Source: Holacanthus passer (taxonomy: Eukaryota > Chordata > Actinopteri > Pomacanthidae). Taken from it: DNA of 64,000 bases. The notes under the pieces are model-generated. The model made no database searches and was not told where the DNA came from. It saw only the letters and a list, made by a program, of their open reading frames with translations. Below are positions 12,077 through 23,679 of the stretch, in pieces. Each line of letters starts with the position of its first letter. Positions within the stretch are counted from its first letter, which is position 1. The DNA is taken from assembly GCA_025331565.1 (NCBI GenBank), contig JAFREQ010000047.1, positions 3,586,001 to 3,650,000 on the forward strand, in the 5' to 3' direction. Both the position numbers and the translations under genes were made by a program.

Positions 12077-12103
<27 letters not shown>
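11731..12103. repeat. Cluster of three dinucleotide microsatellites
   Basis: (GT)13 at 11,731-11,756, (CA)n at 11,911-11,950 and (CA)n at 12,077-12,103 lie within 375 bp. The first is in the opposite strand sense to the other two, so the tracts are complementary to each other. Confidence 0.95.
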
Positions 12104-12107
<4 letters not shown>

Positions 12108-13109
12108 TGATGCCTGCACACCAGCATTACTTGAGCTGTAACCCTAAGTGTTAACCCTTACCTGGTGAGTGATACTAAACGTGACAAAGCTGAATCATTT
12201 TAATTTGCGACTGCTCATTGTTCTGCACAGAGAGACAGAGAGAAGGGCGGTGAGAAAAATCAAGGATTTATTCATTTAGATCCGAACCCAGAAATAAACG
12301 CCGAACAATGTGGATATCAAGCAGCAAATTTGATGCATGGAGAAACGAGCGCCGATAAAGCGTCAAACCTGCAAACCGTCTCCAATTGGATTTTTTTTTT
12401 TGTCTAATCCTTATGAATAGGAAAAAAAGAAGACAATTATAAGAAGACAATGGCCTTTCTTCTAGAAATTGAACACTTCTCTACTTCAGCTTTCATTCTT
12501 TCATTCACATCACATCGGAAATTCCAAACAAAACAGCCATGTAATTGGAGGAGGAGAAGCATATCATTGTTTTGTCCTGCACGCTGGATGATTATTACAC
12601 AGCTTTCTAAGCCTTTGGACAAATCCACATAAAGACAAAAATACACACAGTATATAAAGACAAACATGTGATTGATGATTGCATGTTGAGGAGCAAAGGC
12701 CAAAGCTCTTTTTTGCGAGACCAAACACTGATTTAGTAAGTTATGATTTTACTCATTTCTTGCACAATTAAGTACCCAAGTTTGAATTACAGTTAATCCA
12801 CACATGCTTCCTTCTGAATTAGATGTTTTTGTGTGAGTGTTTAAAAAAAATGAAACCTGCAAAAGCGCATCATGCTTTCAATTTTAAGCAATTTAAAGGG
12901 TAACTGCTAATCAGTTAATGATGAGGAAGTGACGGCGGCTGTTTCGTGTGTTCATTACACATTGGGATGCGTATCCAGTCTCTGACAATTTCACAGCCGA
13001 TACAGTAACAGGAAAAGAAGTGTGACTCGAGGGAAGAAACACTGCGCTGAATATATAATTTGGTATCGGTTTGCTTTTCACAGTGACACAGGGTGGGTTC
13101 CCACGGCCC

Positions 13110-13468
13110 AGTTTTTATATACTGATGACTGCATTATTGTCGTTCACTGTGCAATATGTAGCAATTTCTCATTGTCTGTGCAATATCATGGCAATTCTGT
13201 GCATTTATTTCTCATTCAATACTTAAGTTACAGTTGATACTTTTTCTTCCCATGCTTATCCTTCAACAAGGAAAAACATGTGACATAGCGTAAATACTTT
13301 GCTCATAGTGTAAATACTTTCTCTAGTTTCTACTATTTTTGCTACTGTTACTATTCATACTGCCACTTTATTTTTGAGTACTATATTGCAATTTGTCTGT
13401 TCTGTGAGCTGCTGCAACAAGTGAATTTCCCCTGAGGGGGATCAATAAAGCTTATCTTATCTTATCGA
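13110..13468 (+). mobile_element. 5'-truncated LINE 3' end with (TTATC)n tail
   Basis: The fragment ends GAATTTCCCCTGAGGGGGAT then CAATAAAGCTTATCTTATCTTATC at about 13,467. This parallels the ending of the 33.5-kb LINE (GCTGCTGYR..., AATTTCCCC, AATAAAG, TTATC repeats). Upstream DNA back to about 13,110 is AT-rich and carries GTGCAATAT motifs that also occur in the large LINE's 3' UTR. The left boundary is approximate. Confidence 0.7.
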
Positions 13469-13469
13469 A

Positions 13470-16400
13470 AAGTCGGTGTCTCGATACAAGTGCAGTGCAA
13501 ACGGATTTAGTGAAAAATGCTTAAAACGCATATTGAAGAGACGAAAAATGTCAGCAGAGACATCACATTTGTGGGGAGTGACTATAATGTTCCTCAAATT
13601 AATACATGAAGCAAACACAAAAGACATATTTCAATTTTGTTTCAACCTTGTTTTTCACTGTTTGAAGTTCGACTAGCTCATTTAATTAAATCATCGTGTG
13701 CCCTCTTCTTCTGCAATGGTTGACTTTAAAGGATGGAAGCGCGTATTAATTCACATTTCCTTTTCTGATTTTTGAAATTCATTTCAAATTTGCGCCACAT
13801 TTAGATGGAAACCTACCTTCTAACTACAACTTTCTGAACTGAAATGAAATTATTACTTTAATATCACAGTCATATTACTGTAAATCCAATAAAGACAGAG
13901 GTGCTACTGTTGCCCTACATTCTGATAGAGACGGCGCTACAGCACTTTCCTAAAATATCTCAGAAGAAAAATGTCAAGCAAAAAACTTTTGTTAAAAAGT
14001 GACATTAAAACTTCTTTTATTTTCAAAGTTTTTTCCCGCATGTCTTCTTTTATAAATTAGTAGTCCAACGCATTTCAGCCTGGCCCTCATCAGGGAGCAT
14101 CTGTGCATATCCATGCAGTGTAATAACCTCACCAATCTTAATCAATGATACGACAACCACCCACTGATTGTCTTTTGCTGTATCGAAATCCTCACCCCAG
14201 TGCCCCTGTTTTTTGTCTCTCCGAGTGTGCAGCCAGACTGACAGAGGGGGTGTTACAGTGAGACAGGGGGGGCCCGACAGATGCCGTGGGATCCCTTACT
14301 AAACAACCGAGAAAGAGGCAACGCTCCCGTGGTCTGATTAGAGCAGCCACAGGGGAACACAGCGAGGAGACTTAATTAAAACTCATCTAGATGGAAAACG
14401 CAATGAAAAAATGCCATTTTGTTCGGGCTGCTGGCAGCTCCAGGGTTAGAGAAGATATGTGTACCTAATCACAGTGTTGGTGGGGTTGGGGGGGCTTAAA
14501 GATGAGCTCACTAGCCAACTGACTAATGCAGATTGAAAAATGATCACAATTAGCATGTGCTGTGACCTGCCTGGGTTACAGCCAGGCGCAAACACGGTTA
14601 CGCTTCAGTGGACGAAGGACAGATTTCTCTCCGTCTCCTACTCCTTCTCTCTCGTCCTGCAGCCCCTCCTCGGCCTCACTGTCGGCACGACTCTCATCAA
14701 AGCAAACACACATTAAGACGTTCTCGCAGCCCGGGCCAATCGTTAGAACGCACCTCGACCACAACAGGGAGAAGTCTCTTCCCCGTGCACCTCATCCATT
14801 TTTTTCCTTTTCACCCCCCCCCCCCTCTCTGCCCAGGTATCTAAATGACGGCGCACCACTGCAATGGAGCCCATCTCAAACACCCATTAAAAATAATGAG
14901 ATGGCCATTTTCACCGCCTGTTACTTGAAAACAATCCATATCACACAGGGGGCCCCTGGCAGAGAGTGAGGGGGAGCCAAGCGGAAGGCAACAATTGCTG
15001 AGAGTAGATTTACTTAATAACCTCTTGTTGTCCTTGGTCGGACTGCTGAGCTGGTCTCCTGCAGTAAACCTATCCAGAAGACAGAGGGCTGCTGGATACA
15101 GGAAACATCGCAGCACATCAAAACCGCACCATCAGTCCCAGAGAAGTATGTAGGACGGCTGTTTTTTGGGTTTTTTTCCCCCTCCAATTATAGATAGTGA
15201 ATGTGACAGTGTTTGTAATGGCTTCTTTTAGATTCATATTCATCATACAGTATTCACATGCATCATGGAAACATATGGCGAGAAAACAAATTATAGCATT
15301 AACGCAGTAGAATGAGACTTTTCTGCTAGTACTGTTTTTTTTCATAAGTACATCCATATGTCTTTGTCAGTCTGAATTTACATGCGCAGAACAGCATCGT
15401 AATAATGAAACAGTTTACTGATCGCTCGCAGGGAAAATGACAAAAATAAAAATGTTTTATAATGGAAATGAAAGACATCACCTGCAATTTCCTCCGCGCT
15501 CAAATACAAGGAGTGATGTGATTAACATCTGTCTGCGTGTGCGTTTGATGCGTTGCCAGGGGGAACATGTCATCTCACCAAGTCTATGAATAACAAACGG
15601 GATTTTTTGTGCATTTTCACGATTGTTTGCTGACTTTAGTAACAGTCACCGCAGTGTATTTCAATCATTTATTTAACTGATCCTATGCAAAAAAAATAAG
15701 CTGTTATCTCCCAAAAGAACTGCGCTGCAGCTGGAGGTGTGAGGGCAGAGTAACACGTTCCTTTGGAGTGTTTAATCTTCGGATGCATATACCTGAGGAT
15801 TGATGCATAGTTCCGTGTGGGATTGAACTCATATAATACCACATGAGGTGTATGTGCCTTGTGTTTATCAGGAAGTGTTGCGTATACATTATCTGCTGAA
15901 AGTAATCATGCTTGCGTTATCTTATTTACCTTGTGATGGAGAGGTCAGCATGTGCAGTGTGAGAAAAACAGCAGCAGCTAATGCAGACTGCTTGCAAATT
16001 GCTGTTGTTTAGGTCTCTGCACAGCTTTGATGTGTAGTTTTATTTGTGGGGTAAATGTATGATGGGTTCAGTTTGCTTCAAACAAACTAGTCTGTATGCA
16101 TCAGATTACATCTTTAGGCAAAAGTGTTAATCATCTCAAAAGCCTTCTGGCTGCGTCACACTGTCTACCTGACCTCTCCTCATGAACTCTGTATTTTGGG
16201 GGGGCTGTTATCTCAATAAATCATCATCACAACAAAGTGACAATCACTCAGCGAGAGTCTTAGTGATGTAGTGACCACCGTGCACCACTTTGTTCAATGG
16301 AAAGCCAACTCATGACTGCCTGCAAACCATTGCTGCTTTGTAGAACTCTTTATCTACTCCAGCAGAGAAGCACTAGGACTAGATTCTGGATTCTTCATCT

Positions 16401-16970
16401 CCCCGTCCCCTCAAAGATCAGCACTGTCAAAATGACTTGACGGTCAACAGTGCAGATTTGCAGGTCAAAGTTCACCAAAGTTGAAGTCTCGAAACATTCA
16501 TGCAGATTAATTTCTCCTCCTCAAGCGGATCCTCGAAACAAAATTTTTTTTAAATCCTTGTGTTCCCACTCACTCAGACAGGATCTCTCTGAAGACATTC
16601 TTTGTATTGCACTCAGTTATACACCCAAAGTTCAAACCCTGCTTGCTCTCTGACCTTCACACATCTGGCCGAGCGCTGTGTGAAATGGATGTGCTTGTCA
16701 GATTACAGAAAGTTACTGCACCCTGCCAAGAAATAAGTCTACCATGCAACTCCCCGTGAAAACCAAAACTTGTCTTTTTCCATTTCTGTTTGCGAGCTGA
16801 GTGAACAGGACGCAAGTATTAATCAGTAAGCTTTCAAGGTGCTGGTAGGTGAAAGAAAAAATCAGATAAAAAAGAAAGTTGCTTCTCTGCCTCGTGGCTC
16901 AGGAGTTTAGTGCTTTCTGCATGTTTCTTTCAACATCTTCATTTTGAAAATAACACTTCTATGTTTTCCA
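13470..16970. other. No gene recognised
   Basis: Unique-looking DNA. About 14,200-15,110 is GC-balanced with a C-run at 14,814-14,825. The 135-residue plus frame at 14,562-14,969 is low-complexity Ser/Pro and has no domain. Confidence 0.5.
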
Positions 16971-16974
16971 GTCA

Positions 16975-17350
16975 GACACTTGTGGGTCAGTTCTGCACCA
17001 GCTCATCAGCTCCACGCTGGAGTTCTTCCATGTCCCAGACTGCATAAAGAGGTTGATCACAAGGTACTTCAGCAACCTGCAGCTTTACAAGATTTCATAA
17101 CTGGCTGGAAACAGATGTAAGATGGAATAGCAATGGGAAATTTCCTCTCCCCAGTGCTGTTTGTAACAGTCTTTGAAGTCATGCTGATTGCAGGGAGGCA
17201 GATGGTAGGTGCGCGGCTTCAGTCGGTCCAGATAAAGTCCAATAAGGAGTGACAAGGATGACCTGATGAGCCCTCACCAAAAATGCAGCTTGTGATTACT
17301 GAAGAGGTTGATGAGCCGACGGTCTGAGGGAGAATGAAGATTAAGCCAAA
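16975..17350 (+). pseudogene. Decayed reverse-transcriptase fragment
   Basis: Broken frames read LEFFHVPDCIKRLITRYFSN, then after a stop and shift GIAMGNFLSPVLFVTVFEVM, then GRMKIKP near 17,335. The G-x-x-x-G-x-x-LSP-x-LF pattern is the RT motif that precedes the catalytic Asp pair, and the order matches non-LTR RTs found in fish genomes. Several stops and indels make it a fossil. It is a different lineage from the 33.5-kb LINE, whose corresponding block reads GAPQGTVLAPFLF. The family is not assigned. Confidence 0.65.
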
Positions 17351-18887
17351 TCAAGCGGCCTGTCATTCCAGAGCGGGGGGGGGGGGCAAGGTGGGAATAC
17401 TTCTTATTTGTTGAAGCTCAGAGGAAACAACAGTGGCAGGGCAGCCAATTAGAGGCCTAAGCAGAGGAAGGGAGTATATATCACATCTCTCTGACAGGCC
17501 AAGTCCTGAGGCATGGGCCATCCTTTGTGACTAATAAATATCTTTGATGTTCACATAATGTGCCGTTCTGAGCACCTCTCCTATGTCCCCTCACAATTTG
17601 TGGTGCCTCCTGGGGGCTCCATGTTGAAAATGTTCCAGGTACCGTGTTTTAGCCCTTATGAACCAGTCATCCTGCAGGAGTGCCCTTTATCCCAACAATT
17701 AATCCCATCACAGTGTTCTCTGACCCTCATGTGAGAAAGGAGGGAAAAAGACATGTTAAAAAATATTTAAAGTGATACATATTCTCCGTTTGTGCAGCAC
17801 GCATTAACAACTTCATCCTTGATAATTAATGCAGAGGGAGCAAGAACATGTTCATGCACTTCTGAACATTTATAGCTGTTTGAAACAGCCACACTAGGAG
17901 GCTGGGTGAAAAGCTTGCCGCCATATAGAGGAACAAAAAACCAAAGCAGGATAACAGCACACACTTTTGGACAGTCTTGCCTCGAAGGCAAGTCTACGGA
18001 GCATCCTTGTAATGTTGCACCAGTCTGTACACACAGAAGTAAATATGTGAAGAATGAAAAAAAAAAGAGAGCTTTAGAAAGGATCCTGCCGAGTTTGTGA
18101 AAGAGCTTTCAGTGTAAAATGCCAAAATGTATAACATAACAGTAAAAGGGGAAAGAATCAGAAAACAAGCTGTATTAGTGAACGTGATTTGATCAGCAAT
18201 TGTTTAAGCTGGCAGAAACCTTTATCCCAATAAACAGCTGACTGACTGCAGGTATGAGCCTCTCTCTCCTGTCAGGTTGGACTAAGCGGGATCCTCTGTG
18301 CCTCCATGCTGCCATGTTTAGCCAGGGCTCTACCTTTGATGAATATTTCATTCAGGCTTTAGAGGTGTCCACAGAACAGAGAGTGCAGCTACTAACAACC
18401 AGCTTGATAGTGGTAGTTTTGGTAGTTTCTCCTTAACCTTTGCTCAGATTTGGGTTTGACGGAGTTGATCCAAAAATAATCTATTGAATTTATTACTATT
18501 ATAGATTCACTCTACATTTGCCCTAAATAAAAAAGTCTTCCACCTGATTTAACATTTCTGTTCCATTTCTCTCGATAAGCCTGAGCAAACAAATTATAAC
18601 TGTGCGCATCGTCCCGACAAAGCTGTAAGGAAAGAAGAGGGTTGAGGAAAAACAGAGAAGAAAAATTCATTTGTGAGGCGGTCGGTATCGAATTGTGCAA
18701 ACAGCTGTGCCTGGTCGTGCTGAACACAAAAGAAAAGAATGGCCCCGTCTTTAACAAAATGAAAGCAATTCCCAGAACATTTCCCCTGGGTTTTCATCAA
18801 GAGACACCGCTGTTCTGAACAACTTGACTTTGTGTGTGTACTTTGGCTGAGAGAGGGAGATGGATCGAGAGAGGAAGAGATAAAGAC

Positions 18888-18927
18888 AGAGAGAGAGAGA
18901 GGGAGAGAGAGGGAGAGGAGGGAGGGT
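18888..18927. repeat. Interrupted (GA)n / purine tract
   Basis: GA repeats with GGGA interruptions. The neighbouring unique DNA is also purine-rich on the plus strand. Confidence 0.9.
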
Positions 18928-19208
18928 GAAGCTAACAACGTTGACTGGCGAAAACAAAGACAGGAAAAGCCAACTAAATGAGCACCACGGGGGATGGCAG
19001 AACTGTCCGGAGATGATAGTGACATGCTGAAATGAGACATTTTCCGAGCGGCATACGCGAGGTGCTGTGTAATGCCCCTGGTTAATAATGCTGCAATATT
19101 GCTCGCCCTAGTGCCTCTTCAACAAGTGAATTAAACATCCTAATCTGCCCCCTGCAATTTACCAGAATGGCTATGTATATAGCTGGACTGAGGGGGCGCC
19201 ATCAGTGC

Positions 19209-19230
19209 GTGTGTGTGTGTGTGTGTGTGT
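19209..19230. repeat. (GT)n microsatellite
   Basis: About 11 GT units. Confidence 0.95.
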
Positions 19231-19989
19231 TTAAGTGTGTCTAACCAAGCACTAAAACAGGAGATAACCAGTTGGCATTGGACACCCCCTCCAACAAATT
19301 CACCACAACAGGCTGATGTCCCACCAGCTGGCCCCATCACCGCACATGAACGGCACAGCCTCCCGCGCCTTTTGCAATCTCCCACACTAGACTGAAAACA
19401 CAGGCTGTTCCTTTATCAAGGAGCACGCAGGGAGATGAATGGCTGATCACGGTGACCACTCCACCGTGGCCATTACGCTCCCGCCAACTCGCCGCCGCCA
19501 CACGGCTTCACTGGGGGAAAATTGTCGCTCCGCAACGCGCTTTTCATTTGTTTTATTTTGATGGGAGCCCAGACGCCCGGTTGAAAATGATGGGAACAGT
19601 GTGAAATCGCAGATTGAGTGCGAGTCAAAACATCCAGTGGATGAAAAAGATAGAAATCCCCGCTGCCAAAAGGAACAAAGTCACAGATAAGACGACAACA
19701 GCCATTTCATGTACTATACCGGCAGCTTGGGGGATTATAAGATTGATGCAACATTTTCCTGTTCTGTAAGCTATTAGAAGTGATAAATTAATGGCAAGAG
19801 AATGAGCTGTTTTGTGCTCTATTGTTCTGCATTGTGCTGTTTTGGGGCGTTTTGTGTGGGAGAGACTAATAACATTCCCACCAACTGACAAACGGCTGTG
19901 CATGCATACAGATTTCACTGTTTGTTCTTAATTTGAAGCAACCTGATTTTGTATATTATGTGGTAGATATACAGTAATAAGGTGTTCTA

Positions 19990-20180
19990 CTAGAAGCCTC
20001 CGGGACATTCTCCAACTCTTTGGACCAATCCTGGAGGGATGAACACCAGTGGTCCAAAACTTCCCTTTTCAACTGGGCTTACATCTGCTGACTGTGAAGG
20101 CACACTGTATGATTCATTATCATTTTTATATGCATCAAACCATTCATGTGAGTTACTGTGTCCTAAATGGATGCACATTT
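19990..20180 (-). repeat. Possible decayed interspersed repeat
   Basis: GGACCAATCCTGGAGGGATG, GGTCCAAAACTTCCCTTTTC, AACTGGGCTTACATCTGCTG, ACTGTGAAGGCACACTGTAT and GCATCAAACCATTCATGTGA resemble diverged blocks of a fish repeat. Assignment rests on memory of the blocks only. Confidence 0.35.
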
Positions 20181-20344
20181 TCTCCACTCTGTTATTCAGG
20201 TTGTTTCCTTTATTGTCACCCTGTGCAGTTGTATGTCTATATAGTTTGTGGAAATATGTAAATGTGTGTAGTACACAGAATGTTTTTCTCATCATTTTAT
20301 CTATGGGCAGAACCAATAGACCATTATTGGTCTATGGCTTAACT

Positions 20345-22555
20345 GACTTTCAAAGGCTGATAATTGTTTATACACAAGTTAATATGTTTAAAATCATGCA
20401 TAAATCTTTGGTTTGAAAGTCACAAAGCTGAGTGGTACATATTATAGTTTGCATTATGGTCTACCCACAATTTAACCCAATAGTGTCAGGCAGACACCAT
20501 TTCAACAGACTCTTGTCTCTCAGGCTGAAACTCAAGTCTGTCTCTATATTCTGAACATTTCTGTCTGAATTTTCACAATATCACCGGAACTTTATTAGCA
20601 ACTATCCAGGGGAACATCTCATATTTGAGAGAAAAGGTTCAGCTGTAATAGCTGGACCATAAACAGCACAGATTGAAGTCCTGTATGTCAAACCTGACTG
20701 ACCTTCCTGAATTTAGTTCGGAGTGGCCGTGAGATTAACAACAGCATAATGTTACATTGAATATGGTACCGTATGTTAAATGCATGAGAGTGAGCACTAT
20801 TCAATAGTTCCGTTGTATGCAAATATAAGAAAGAAATGGTTAATGCAAAGTGCAGCTGCATACATCCAGTATACCTGATGTGGGTTAGGTAAGGTGAGAT
20901 TAATGCCAGTCCCAATACCTATAATGAAGGTTTTGATGTCTATTTCCACAACAGACATTCAACAATAAATAGATGTACTGTGTAGGATCACACCATATCA
21001 TGCTTTATTTATATTCCCCATAGATTTTATATTTACATTGTGAAAAAGATTCACAAAAGTTGCCTTGCCCCTGTTACTGAATAGAAGACTATGGCCGGGC
21101 GATCACCGTGCACATCCTGCGTGGCTAATAAAAGGTTTGGTCGAGACGGCCTTTGCTAAACACGTGTTACTGTAAAGAAGTAGTCAACTGAACTTTAACT
21201 TTCTTAATGTTGTTTTTACTGTCAACAATTTCCACCAGCATCAGAAAACTGAAGGAAAAAAACCACAATCACACACAACAATCACAGTTCTTGAGACAGA
21301 CCGGTTGGTATTCACATAGCAGCCACCATGGACCCAGTGAATATAGATACACATACTTTTGAGGTATGTCATCCATCAAATAGCAAATATTAATTGGCTA
21401 CTCAAGGTCAGGTACTCGTCTGATTGGATTTGAATGTTGAGGCTCATTTACATGTGTAGATCCAAGCGTTGTGGTTTATTGCAGTAGGCTGCACATGACA
21501 GCACGATGCCCTCCTCAGACCGGGAAAATTGCTGCAACTTCCTGTTTCACTCAGCAAGACCTCATCCTATATATAGGATATATAGCAGAGGAAGGGATAA
21601 TTTACTTGATTGAGCATTTAGAGCCAGGACTTTCCTCTCCTGGCAGAAGGGGGTGATCTTGTATGAGATCTTGTATGCTGACAGATGACAGGATGTAAGA
21701 GTATGTAATTAGCAGCAACTTGCTCAGCGACACATTGACTAGAACCAGGTTATCATGGAGGAGTTCATGATTTACTTGATGATAGGTATTCACAGCCATT
21801 TCTGCATCTTTTGGGCAGGTTGCACTTTATCAGCTAACGCGAGTAATGCACATCTTCTTAACCTTCCCGAGTGGGGAGGAGCCCCTGTCAGTAACCGGCT
21901 TCATTTGCTCCTAGATGACATGTTCTCTACCTTTGAATAACACTGAAGACGATTGCCTCTAAATGGCTGAGTAGTTTTCAGAAAGCTCTTTTCAAGATAC
22001 TCTATCCATCCCTGGGCGCTTTGCTGTCCACCTCCGCCAACTCTCTTTCTTCATGCATTTTATTCAAGTATATAAAGATGTCATATTTAGAAGAGGATGG
22101 ATATTTATGATTGTTGTGTATCACTTAGAAATTCTAGGCTTTCCTTCGTTTATTGTCTTAAAATCCATACAGTACTTAAAGATGTGCTTATCAGCATTTT
22201 TACCTTGTAGTATTTTTGAGAAATTCTCTACCTTTTTACTCCACTAGACTTCTCTGACAGCTATAGATACTTTGCAGTTTAACAGTTTACATAGGAAACT
22301 AATGAAGGTCTAATAAAATATGATGAATTCTGCATCCTATACTGTATATCCCAGGCACACTGGAGGTCATGCAGTTGGGATGGAGGTCGCCAAGTCTGCA
22401 GCTAGGACTGTCCCATGTGGGTTGGGAGCATGGGAGTTCTGAGTATTTTGGGCTTTGGGTCTTTAAAATCAAGTATGAGATGGATGAACAGGTGGATTTG
22501 CGCAACATCATGACGAAGAAGGAGCCGAGCTTGAAGGCGAGGACCTGAGTTTACT
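20345..22555. other. No gene recognised
   Basis: AT-rich. A short palindrome ATCCTATATATAGGAT lies at about 21,565-21,580. Short chance frames only. Confidence 0.5.
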
Positions 22556-22559
22556 CTAC

Positions 22560-22960
22560 GCATGTTCCAGTTTTCACCTGTGGTCACGAGTTCTTGCAGG
22601 TGACCAACAGAATGAGATCACAGATTTGGGCAGTTCAAATGAATTTTCTTCACAGTGTCAGTTCACCCTTTGGCTCAGGTTGAGGAGCCTTGCAATGTGG
22701 AGCGAGCTCTAAGTAGAAGCGCAGTTGAGCCTGTTCATTCGTCTGATCGGGATGCCTCCCTGTGGAGGTATTCCGGGCACGTCCAACTAAAAGGAGACCC
22801 CAAGGCAGACCCAAAACACGCTGGAGGGATTACATATCCCATCTGGCCTGGTAATGCCTTGGGCTACCCCCAGAAGAGCTGGAGGACGTGATGGGAGAGA
22901 CGAACATCTGGGCTCGAGTAGCCCACTGCCACAGCAAGTCTGAACATTTCCTGCTAACAT
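22560..22960 (+). pseudogene. Decayed C-terminal fragment of a LINE polyprotein
   Basis: In one frame (about 22,780-22,935) the reading is PTKRRPQGRPKTRWRDYISH, LAW, a stop, then CLGLPPEELEDVMGETNIWA. This is the RRPRGRPRTRWRDY...LAW..LG.P.EELE block seen at the C-terminus of a very common fish LINE-derived repeat. Upstream, TTTGGCTCAGG to TATTCCGGGCACG matches the same repeat with further frame breaks. It is ancient and non-coding. Confidence 0.7.
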
Positions 22961-23399
22961 TTATGTGCATGTTATAAAGAGGAGAGTCAGTCAGGGTCAT
23001 GCATTCATACATGTACGTGTGAAGATGGAAAATGTGAATCAAGAAGATAAAAGGTAAGAAAAAAAACTATAAAAGCAATAAACATTTCATTTGAGATGAG
23101 TGTAGTCTCAGGGATGCAAATGCTTACATTGGTTCCAAAATCCATTTATTCATGTCACAGTGATTAAAAGGTGATTATGTGCAGTGAAGTCCTGTAAATG
23201 AAGGTGAAGGGGTCGTTGGAAACTCTGCCTGTTACTATTGTCTGCTTTATTAATTTGTATTTGATATCCCACTACTGTTTTGTCTGAAAGTCACTATGAC
23301 AGGAAATAATTTATAAATTATTTCAGTCTGAATGCCGGTGATTCTTTCAAGTGGCCATGAAATAAATGAGAAAATTCCTCCAGCGTTTTTCCTCAGACA

Positions 23400-23672
23400 C
23401 GATTTCAAATAAATTCAAGCCTTTCATATCATATAGTAAAATAATACTGTACATGCGATACTGTGTATTTGTATATTGTACATAGTTTATTATTCTTTTT
23501 TTCTTTGATATCTTTTTCTCTTATTTCTTTGATTGTTGTATTTTATATTTTTCACTTTTATACCTTGTGTTTCATTGTAAAACATTTAGAGTGGAAGGTG
23601 AAAGGAAAAGTTTAATCATAAAGGGAAACTTATCTTTAACTGTGCATATGACAATAAAAACTTTAACTTGTC
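23400..23672 (+). mobile_element. Probable LINE 3' tail, AT-rich
   Basis: A T-rich stretch ends TGCATATGACAATAAAAACT followed by TTAACTTGTCTTGAC, the kind of ending (ATATGACAATAAA plus a short degenerate repeat) shared by many fish LINE 3' UTRs. No coding part remains. The left edge is uncertain. Confidence 0.4.
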
Positions 23673-23679
23673 TTGACGT

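Larger units (their letters stand above)
8700..13109. other. No gene recognised; possible conserved non-coding DNA
   Basis: About 8,700-9,350, 9,780-9,960 and 12,240-12,620 are unique-looking, low in simple repeats and rich in short homeodomain- or SOX-like AT motifs inside GC-balanced DNA. This resembles vertebrate conserved non-coding elements but cannot be shown from one sequence. The LINE 5' fragment and the microsatellite cluster lie in this span. Confidence 0.3.
17360..19980. other. No gene recognised
   Basis: Contains a G-run near 17,377-17,388, the GA tract and a GT tract. About 19,020-19,140 and 19,430-19,620 are CpG-containing unique DNA. The Ser/Leu-rich minus frame at 18,594-19,040 is the complement of the GA tract. 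Confidence 0.5.

Noticed and set aside
14562..14969. 135-residue Ser/Pro-rich frame
   Set aside because: Low complexity, no domain, no splice-site support. The DNA looks like unique non-coding sequence.
18594..19040. 148-residue Leu/Ser-rich minus frame
   Set aside because: Largely the complement of a GA tract. No recognised domain or signal of a real exon.
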